In this document: one piece after another, positions 5,485 through 6,849 of the stretch
Position numbering within the stretch: the stretch's first letter is position 1
Layout of the letters: every line of letters begins with the position of its first letter
NCBI GenBank assembly: GCA_023485645.1
Contig: JAMCZM010000034.1
Coordinates: 1-6,849 of the forward strand
From: Candidatus Martarchaeota archaeon
GTDB lineage: Archaea; Micrarchaeota; Micrarchaeia; Micrarchaeales; Micrarchaeaceae
DNA length: 6,849 bases
Direction: 5' to 3'
Made by a program: the position numbers and the translations under genes
The notes under the pieces: generated by a model
The model's input: the letters and a program-made list of their open reading frames with translations, nothing else
Told to the model about the DNA's origin: nothing
Databases searched by the model: none

Positions 5485-6678
5485 ATGGAAAAATATAATG
5501 TGTCTATAATTGTTATGGACACATTAAGATATGATGCTTTTGTCGATATGCACCGGCGTATGCCTCTTTCGAATGTTGGTGAATTTTATATTTATGATAA
5601 TTGCATAGCTCCATCCTCATGGACTCTTCCTTCACATGCGTCTCTTTTAACTGGTCTTTATCCTAGTGAACATTCTGCACACGAAACAAAGAGTATAAAA
5701 GGTCTCAATATAAATGAAATAAAACTAAAGAAAAGCACAATAGTATCTAGGCTTAAAGCTATAGGTTATGAAACTCATTGTATATCGGCAAATCCATATG
5801 TGCATCCTATTTATGGATTTGATGAATTTGATGATTTTTACGAAGAGTCTTATTTTACTGATATATTTGGTAGTGTTATAGAAATATCAAGTAAGGTAAA
5901 ACCGAAAATATCAAAATACAGGGATATATATGGGAATAATGTATTAAAAATATCTAAAGTTTTATTAAAAGAGGATCCAAATCTTCTTTTTGAGGCTATT
6001 TCAAGTTCTGTTAAGCTTACTCCAAAAGCCATACTTAAAAAGGCAAAAGCGAAATTTATTGATGGTTGGCCATTGGAGAAGGGTGGTAAAAAAATAGTCG
6101 AGCATCTCAAAAACTTAAAATTTAAAAAGCCTTTTTTTCTTCTTGTTAATATAATGGAAGCTCACGACCCTTATATTGGAAAAAAATCAAAAGATTTTGA
6201 TTGGTCTACCCCATTTATGAAAAATCCTCCAAGTGAAAAAAATATAAAAAAGTGGAAGAAGTTATATAAAAAAGGTGCATGGCTTAGTTATTCGTATGCA
6301 TTTGAAATGGTTGAGCATATTATAGAATCATATGGAGATGACCAGATTATTATATTAACATCAGATCACGGTCAATCTTTAGGTGAAAACGGCTTTGTAG
6401 GGCACGGGACCGTTCTATATGATGAAGTAATAAAAGTGCCACTTGCAATAATGCTTCCAAAGAAGTTTATTCAAAAATCTGAGAATTATCAAACATTAAC
6501 AAATATACCAAAAATGCTTTTGGGCATAATTGAAGGTGTGGAAAATTCACAAAAATATATAAATTCAAAACATGTAAAATCTGAGAGTTTTAGCATACCT
6601 GCAAATTTATACAATAAAGTTGGTATAGATAAAAAATTAATAAAAAAATATGATAAAGTTATAAAAAGAAAATTCTAA
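5485..6678 (+). CDS. Alkaline-phosphatase-superfamily enzyme (sulfatase fold) with Thr nucleophile
   Basis: This is a 397-residue metal-dependent hydrolase or transferase of the sulfatase branch. Metal-site motifs are IIVMDTLRYDAF (8-19, Asp12), NIMEAHDPY (222-230, His227) and LTSDHGQSLGENGFVGHG (291-308, Asp294, His295, His307). The nucleophile loop is SSWTLPSHASLLTGLYP (44-60). True sulfatases have Cys, or Ser, in C/S-x-P-S-R, converted to formylglycine; here it is Thr47-Leu-Pro-Ser-His, so formylglycine cannot form. Thr at this place is typical of phosphoethanolamine or phosphoglycerol transferases and some phosphatases, making phosphoryl chemistry more likely than sulfate ester cleavage. 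There is no signal peptide or membrane segment, so it appears cytoplasmic. A lysine-rich insert (about 130-215) and a lysine-rich C-terminus could bring it to anionic membranes or glycolipids. It lacks a clear ribosome-binding site, and lies near envelope-glycan genes; the substrate is unknown. Confidence 0.88.
   Translation: MEKYNVSIIVMDTLRYDAFVDMHRRMPLSNVGEFYIYDNCIAPSSWTLPSHASLLTGLYPSEHSAHETKSIKGLNINEIKLKKSTIVSRLKAIGYETHCISANPYVHPIYGFDEFDDFYEESYFTDIFGSVIEISSKVKPKISKYRDIYGNNVLKISKVLLKEDPNLLFEAISSSVKLTPKAILKKAKAKFIDGWPLEKGGKKIVEHLKNLKFKKPFFLLVNIMEAHDPYIGKKSKDFDWSTPFMKNPPSEKNIKKWKKLYKKGAWLSYSYAFEMVEHIIESYGDDQIIILTSDHGQSLGENGFVGHGTVLYDEVIKVPLAIMLPKKFIQKSENYQTLTNIPKMLLGIIEGVENSQKYINSKHVKSESFSIPANLYNKVGIDKKLIKKYDKVIKRKF
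6642..6648 (-). terminator. Possible U-tract terminator for the minus-strand GTPase gene
   Basis: Seven A on the plus strand form a seven-U tract in minus-strand RNA about 30 bases beyond the translation-factor stop codon, with a further six-A run at 6631-6636. Both lie in the lysine codons at the 3' end of the convergent sulfatase-fold gene, so coding and termination may be superimposed. Confidence 0.35.
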
Positions 6679-6849
6679 TTAGTTTAATATTCCAATACCT
6701 ACAAACTTATTGTTGGAATATATTGTAAAACGCCCTAACTCTTCAATATCGTCAAATTTTGATGCTGCAATGTTTTTTTCTAATGTGATGTGTGCAGAGC
6801 CAAACTCTAATGGCATAATATCAGATCTTTTAGTCCCTACACCATCTAA
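6679..6849 (-). CDS. C-terminal fragment of a translation-factor-type GTPase (EF-Tu/EF-1A domain III-like), 5' end outside window
   Basis: An open minus-strand frame enters from the right edge and ends at TAA 6681-6679, giving the last 56 residues of a protein. The segment GSAHITLEKNIAAS, followed by FDDIEELGRFTIYSNNKF and VGIGILN, fits the final beta-barrel domain of EF-1A-like GTPases. In that domain an xITLEKPI strand is followed by the highly conserved LGRF and a hairpin ending in V-x-x-G-x-(I/V). Candidates are EF-1A itself, an EF-1A paralogue, GTPBP-type GTPases or CysN. The GTPase domain lies outside the window, so these cannot be separated, and the divergent hairpin hints at a paralogue rather than the main elongation factor. 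It converges on the sulfatase-fold gene with no base between the two stop codons. Confidence 0.6.
   Translation of the reverse strand, partial: LDGVGTKRSDIMPLEFGSAHITLEKNIAASKFDDIEELGRFTIYSNNKFVGIGILN
6773..6779 (+). terminator. Possible U-tract terminator after the sulfatase-fold gene
   Basis: Seven consecutive T about 95 bases past the stop at 6678 are the first strong T-run on the plus strand. They lie antisense to the EF-like fragment, where they encode its lysines. Support is only positional. Confidence 0.3.

Noticed and set aside
5850..6110. Minus-strand open frame of 86 codons inside the sulfatase-fold gene
   Set aside because: It has no recognisable domain or ribosome-binding site and lies wholly within a well-supported coding region on the other strand.

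Overview
The window reads as an AT-rich archaeal chromosome segment. A group II chaperonin (thermosome) gene, a divergent RNHCP zinc-ribbon gene, a simple Sulfolobus-like single-OB ssDNA-binding protein, GGTG Shine-Dalgarno motifs and TATA-type promoters all point to Archaea. Tight packing, tail-to-tail genes that share or abut stop codons, and short proteins suggest a small, streamlined genome. A DPANN/Micrarchaeota-like or Thermoplasmata-like lineage is possible, but I cannot fix the taxon from sequence alone.

Layout. Positions 1-1494 (minus) hold the first 498 codons of a thermosome subunit, cut by the window edge. A 140-base divergent promoter region (1495-1634) separates it from a small RNHCP-type zinc-ribbon protein (1635-1940, plus). 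That gene converges on a minus-strand cluster: GT4 glycosyltransferase (3803-4951), then a UPF0104/LPG-synthase-TM-like membrane protein (2767-3798), then a Mrp/NBP35-like P-loop ATPase (1937-2740). A second divergent promoter region (4952-5105) leads on the plus strand to a single-OB-fold ssDNA-binding protein (5106-5465) and an alkaline-phosphatase-superfamily (sulfatase-fold) enzyme with Thr at the nucleophile position (5485-6678). The window ends in a minus-strand fragment (6679-6849) that looks like the C-terminal domain III of an EF-1A-type GTPase.

How the genes may work together. The glycosyltransferase and the polytopic membrane protein are translationally coupled and probably act on the same envelope glycan or glycolipid. 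The sulfatase-fold enzyme, read divergently from the same region, could add or remove a phospho- or sulfo- group in that pathway; this is inference from proximity. The thermosome, RNHCP protein, OB protein and translation-factor fragment are housekeeping genes. The Mrp-like ATPase lacks the family's CxxC iron-sulfur motif and has a leaderless-type promoter embedded in the preceding stop codon, so it may be a functional singleton rather than part of the glycan operon.

I found no CRISPR array, insertion sequence, tRNA, rRNA or integration site. Apart from the points listed as findings, the region looks ordinary.
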